Of a stretch of 35,479 nt of DNA, positions 32,662-35,479 are shown piece by piece. The DNA is from Candidatus Aminicenantota bacterium (GTDB taxonomy: Bacteria; Acidobacteriota; Aminicenantia; UBA2199): positions 1 through 35,479 of the forward strand of contig JALHTJ010000045.1 of the NCBI GenBank assembly GCA_022865785.1, written 5' to 3'. The notes below the pieces were generated by a model that was given only the letters and a program-made list of their open reading frames with translations, ran no database searches and had not been told where the DNA came from. How positions within the stretch are numbered: position 1 is the first letter of the stretch; each line of letters starts with the position of its first letter. A program made the position numbers and the translations under genes.

Positions 32662-33726
32662 GATGATATGAAATTCCATGGCTTTCATCACAGCCTGGGT
32701 GCGGGTCTTGACAAGCATTTTTTTGAAAATATGATGGGCGTGGGTTTTAACGGTTTTTTCGCTTAAAAAAAGTTTTTCGCTGATGGCGAAATTGGAAAGG
32801 CCCGAAGCCAGGGCCTGCAGGATCTCAATTTCACGATTGGTCAAGCCGAAGGTGCTGAGCGGTTTTCTGTAGACGATTTCGGGGTTGCTGTCTTCCAGAA
32901 GTTCGCTGAGCAGCTGGTGCGACAGTTCGCGGCTGATCCAGATCTGCCCCTCCAGTATGCAGTTCAGGGCCTTCTTGAGATTGGCTTTACCGGTGTTGGC
33001 CGGAAGAAAGCCCTTGGCCCCGCAGCGGATCAATTCCCTTTTTTTGTCGTCATTGTAATCACAGTTGATGAGCACCATTTTGGCGTTCGGAAAAATGATC
33101 TTCAGATTCGTGAATATGTTTTCCGGGTTTTCCAAAAACATTTGGTTGCAGGAGGCGCAGATCAGCAGCAGTGCCGGATCCAGGTTGAAATCGCTTTTCT
33201 TGACATAATCGATCGCATGGTAGGTTTGCAACAGGCAGTATTCCATATTTTCTTTCAAAAAATTTTCCAGACCCTCCTTGAACAGCAGGTGGTGTCCGAT
33301 CAGGACGATGCTGATTTTATTTTTGTCGCAGTCCTGCTTAATGGCGAGCTCCCGGTCCCGCTCTTCCACCGCGCTGTTGATCTTGCGCAGGATGGCGTCA
33401 TTGTCGGTCGATTTGGAAAGATAATCGAACAGCCCGGTTTTTATGGCGTCTATGGCGCTTTCATATGTCGGATAACCGGTGAGGATAATAATCCGTAAAA
33501 GCTCGTCAAGGGATTTCAATGCAGCGCTGATGAGCAGACCATCTTCATGTTTCAAGTGCAGATCGACCAGGCAGACGGCGATGTTTTCTGTTTTGACTAT
33601 TTCTTCGGCTTGTTTCTTATTGGCAGCCGTAAAAACCTTGAAGCCTTCATTTTTCAACCATAGCTGCAGGGTTTTGAGCACCTCAGGGTCGTCATCAACG
33701 ATAAGCACTTGAGATTTTTCAGGCAT
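32659..33726 (-). CDS. response regulator with a receiver, a degenerate receiver and a LuxR-type HTH
   Basis: A 355-residue protein with three domains. Receiver 1 (5-120) is intact: acidic pocket DDD (11-13), phosphoacceptor Asp55 in CLVDLHL, Thr83 and Lys105. Receiver 2 (about 138-265) resembles NarL receivers (VLIGHHLLFKEGLENFL) but has Gly-His in place of the Asp pair, Cys-Ala-Ser at the phosphoacceptor site (190-192) and no lysine in GFLPANTG. The C-terminus (293-352) is a LuxR/NarL HTH (LTNREIEILQALASGLSNFAISEKLFLSEKTVKTHAHHIFKK-type). It overlaps the kinase gene by 8 bases and is its partner. Confidence 0.9.
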   Translation of the reverse strand: MPEKSQVLIVDDDPEVLKTLQLWLKNEGFKVFTAANKKQAEEIVKTENIAVCLVDLHLKHEDGLLISAALKSLDELLRIIILTGYPTYESAIDAIKTGLFDYLSKSTDNDAILRKINSAVEERDRELAIKQDCDKNKISIVLIGHHLLFKEGLENFLKENMEYCLLQTYHAIDYVKKSDFNLDPALLLICASCNQMFLENPENIFTNLKIIFPNAKMVLINCDYNDDKKRELIRCGAKGFLPANTGKANLKKALNCILEGQIWISRELSHQLLSELLEDSNPEIVYRKPLSTFGLTNREIEILQALASGLSNFAISEKLFLSEKTVKTHAHHIFKKMLVKTRTQAVMKAMEFHII

Positions 33727-35479
33727 TTTCCGTTCCTCCCCGCCGCGGCAGCGTCACGATCAGGTGGGCTCCGGATTGGCGCGTTTCTTCCAGGGCCATG
33801 CTGCCGCCGTGCCTTTTGATGATATGGTAGGAGATGTAAAGCCCCAGGCCGGCCCCTTTGGTTTCCTTGGAAGAGTTGAACGGTTCGAATATTCTTTTTT
33901 TGACGGCAGCCGGGAATCCGGGGCCCGAATCCCTGAAATGGATCTCGTAAGCGGCACCGTGGCGCTCGGTTTCAATGGCGATCTCCCCGCGGCCTTTCAT
34001 GGCTTCACTGGCGTTTAGGATCAGGTTCATGAAAACCTGCTGCAGGCTGTCCGGGTTGCAGAAGATCGGCAGTTCGCCGCTTCGATTATTCTTGACAATG
34101 ACGGTGTTTTTGATCTGCCTTCCTAGTTTCAACACCCGGCAGGCCGTTTCCAGGATGGAATCGATATCGCTTTCCTTGAAAGTCTCCAGATTGATCTTGC
34201 CGTAGTCCAGCAGTTTCCTTGTGATCTTGCGCACCCGCTTGATCTCTTTTTCGGCCAGGGGCAGGACTTCCGCGATATCGCTGCTGGCATTTTTGATCTG
34301 TTTTTTGATGACGGCGAGCGAATTGCTGATGGCGAAAAGTGGATTGTTGATCTCGTGGGCGATGTTGGCGGCCAGCCTGCCCGTAGCGATCAGTTTTTCG
34401 TTCATGACCAGGCGGCGCTCCATTTCCTGGTGGCGGATGTTTTCATTTTCCAGCCGCTCCAGCATCTTGTTGATATCGTGGCTGAGCTGGGCTATTTCGT
34501 CATGACGTTCTTCAACTAGGCGGATGGTGAGGTCTTCAAAAGAGGTGATATGCTTTGTTTTTTTCGAAATATTCTTCAGGCGCTGCAGCAGCATGCGGTC
34601 TATGAACCCGTAATAAATCGCCCCGGCCAGTATGGTGCACAACAAAAGAGCGATCAGGAAATTCCGTACTGCTTTTTCCTGAATGCTGAACATGGTCTTG
34701 CCGGCGTCGATCCTGACGGCAAAAACCGCTTGCCCGCCCGGGCTCCGGAACAAACTGTAGATGCTCAGGAAGTCCTTGTTTTCCCTAAAATAAAAATCAG
34801 TTTCGAACAATGAGCTCAATTCATTCTGAGCCAGGTCTCTTTGCAGGTTGGCTGGCGTCAGTAACGCAACCTTTTCCTGGATGGAAGCGCCGAGCCTTTG
34901 CATGAAAGATCGATCGACCAAGCGGCCCATCACCACCCGGCCGTTCATGGGCCCTTTGCCGTCACTGTGCATGATCGCTGCCGAGATGATGATCAGGGGA
35001 CCGAATTCCGAGGCGGTGATGAAGGTATCCTGATCCGGCCTGGGAAATGAAAGCATGAGGCTTTTCCATAATGGATTTTCAGACGAGTCGCCCAAAGCGA
35101 AACTGACAAAGCGGCTGCTGTTCTGGTCAAAACCCTGATGAAAAATCACTTGCCGGTCGCGGTCAACTATCAGGATCAGGCTTAAATCAGATTCGGGCAC
35201 CGCACTGCCAGGCAGGGACTCCACTTCGAATTCATTGGACGGTTTTTCCGAGTAATTATACATCGCGTCCCAGGCAGCCCAGTCATAGCATAGGGTGGCG
35301 ATCCTTTTTTTTTCGTTGGCAATCGCATGGGATAAGCGCTGGGCGACCTTGGCGGTATAAATGCTTTTTTGCTCATTTTCCGAATGGGAGATGGTCAGGT
35401 GGTTGAACAACAGAAACAGCAAAAAAAAGACCAGCCCCAACCCGGCAATGAAAAAAATGATTTTTTTCTTCAAGGTCAT
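33719..35479 (-). CDS. CHASE4-type sensor histidine kinase
   Basis: A 586-residue transmembrane kinase. TM1 (about 7-29) and TM2 (about 271-292) flank a periplasmic sensor with CYDWAAWDAMYNY, a CHASE4 signature. A HAMP-like linker (about 293-345) follows, then the dimerisation/phosphoacceptor helix with His375 in ANIAHEINNPL, and an ATPase domain (about 470-580) with NASEAM (N box), DSGPGF and GAGLGLYI. The first ATG coincides with the right edge of the window, so the upstream region is unseen and the start is provisional. It should phosphorylate Asp55 of the adjacent regulator. Confidence 0.9.
   Translation of the reverse strand: MTLKKKIIFFIAGLGLVFFLLFLLFNHLTISHSENEQKSIYTAKVAQRLSHAIANEKKRIATLCYDWAAWDAMYNYSEKPSNEFEVESLPGSAVPESDLSLILIVDRDRQVIFHQGFDQNSSRFVSFALGDSSENPLWKSLMLSFPRPDQDTFITASEFGPLIIISAAIMHSDGKGPMNGRVVMGRLVDRSFMQRLGASIQEKVALLTPANLQRDLAQNELSSLFETDFYFRENKDFLSIYSLFRSPGGQAVFAVRIDAGKTMFSIQEKAVRNFLIALLLCTILAGAIYYGFIDRMLLQRLKNISKKTKHITSFEDLTIRLVEERHDEIAQLSHDINKMLERLENENIRHQEMERRLVMNEKLIATGRLAANIAHEINNPLFAISNSLAVIKKQIKNASSDIAEVLPLAEKEIKRVRKITRKLLDYGKINLETFKESDIDSILETACRVLKLGRQIKNTVIVKNNRSGELPIFCNPDSLQQVFMNLILNASEAMKGRGEIAIETERHGAAYEIHFRDSGPGFPAAVKKRIFEPFNSSKETKGAGLGLYISYHIIKRHGGSMALEETRQSGAHLIVTLPRRGGTENA

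Noticed and set aside
1..35479. CRISPR arrays, rRNA, transposases, riboswitches and att sites
   Set aside because: No spaced direct repeats, no rRNA segments, no transposase or integrase frames, and no riboswitch core that I recognise were seen on either strand.

Overview
This is a dense chromosomal window from a Gram-negative bacterium. The outer-membrane set is clear: a TonB-dependent receptor, a TolC-like channel, an ExbD protein, an ECF sigma/anti-sigma pair and a probable lipoprotein. DNA base composition is near balanced and protein-coding genes fill almost all of it. The mix of ATP-type PEP carboxykinase, methylthioadenosine phosphorylase next to butyrate kinase, a DUF362 protein, a MXAN_5187-like protein and a pseudopilin with the acidobacterial/deltaproteobacterial style C-terminus made me think of Candidatus Aminicenantes or a neighbouring acidobacterial lineage. 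That placement is inference from gene content only. There is no CRISPR array, prophage, rRNA or transposase gene.

Layout. 1-3279: start of a uvrA gene (cut by the window edge) with a palindrome in its leader, a small secreted Ig-like protein, tRNA-Arg, a nitroreductase-like protein, a 218-bp inverted-repeat element, a DUF362 protein and tRNA-His. 3382-5384: an SPFH membrane protein / ribbon-helix-helix regulator / zinc-ribbon operon read leftward, and a PilZ protein. 5510-10597: a cystathionine-beta-synthase-type PLP enzyme, a TolC-like protein, then rpsO-pnp. 10636-16171: a pseudopilin, a TonB-dependent receptor, tsaD and pckA. 16305-19786: rpmE-prfA-prmC-radical SAM, a tight translation-related operon. 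19796-21963: a GlmU-like acetyltransferase whose N-terminal half is not a recognisable uridylyltransferase, a TPR protein and a lone exbD. 22107-26449: acyl-CoA synthetase, and the leftward mtnP-buk-MXAN_5187-like cluster. 26690-28995: ECF sigma factor, zinc-finger anti-sigma with a TonB-like C-terminal region, and a probable lipoprotein. 29125-32639: murA-HIT-MBL-NYN-DUF2520 operon. 32659-35479: a CHASE4 histidine kinase and a response regulator with one intact and one degenerate receiver domain.

Regulation is unusually readable. Many genes have sigma70-type promoters with a 17-bp spacer. Four protein genes (starts at 775, 22107, 26690 and 28995 on the minus strand) have a -10 box ending only 6-7 bases before the ATG and no convincing functional Shine-Dalgarno sequence, which predicts leaderless mRNAs. 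Other genes in the same window have ordinary leaders with GGAGG-type ribosome sites. Operator-like palindromes sit just downstream of the predicted -10 boxes of uvrA and of the SPFH operon, and the latter operon encodes its own candidate DNA-binding protein.

I found no single striking new system. The best leads are the SPFH/RHH/zinc-ribbon operon with its palindrome, the uvrA leader palindrome, the leaderless promoter class, the anti-sigma factor with a TonB-like end, the GlmU variant and the 218-bp element.
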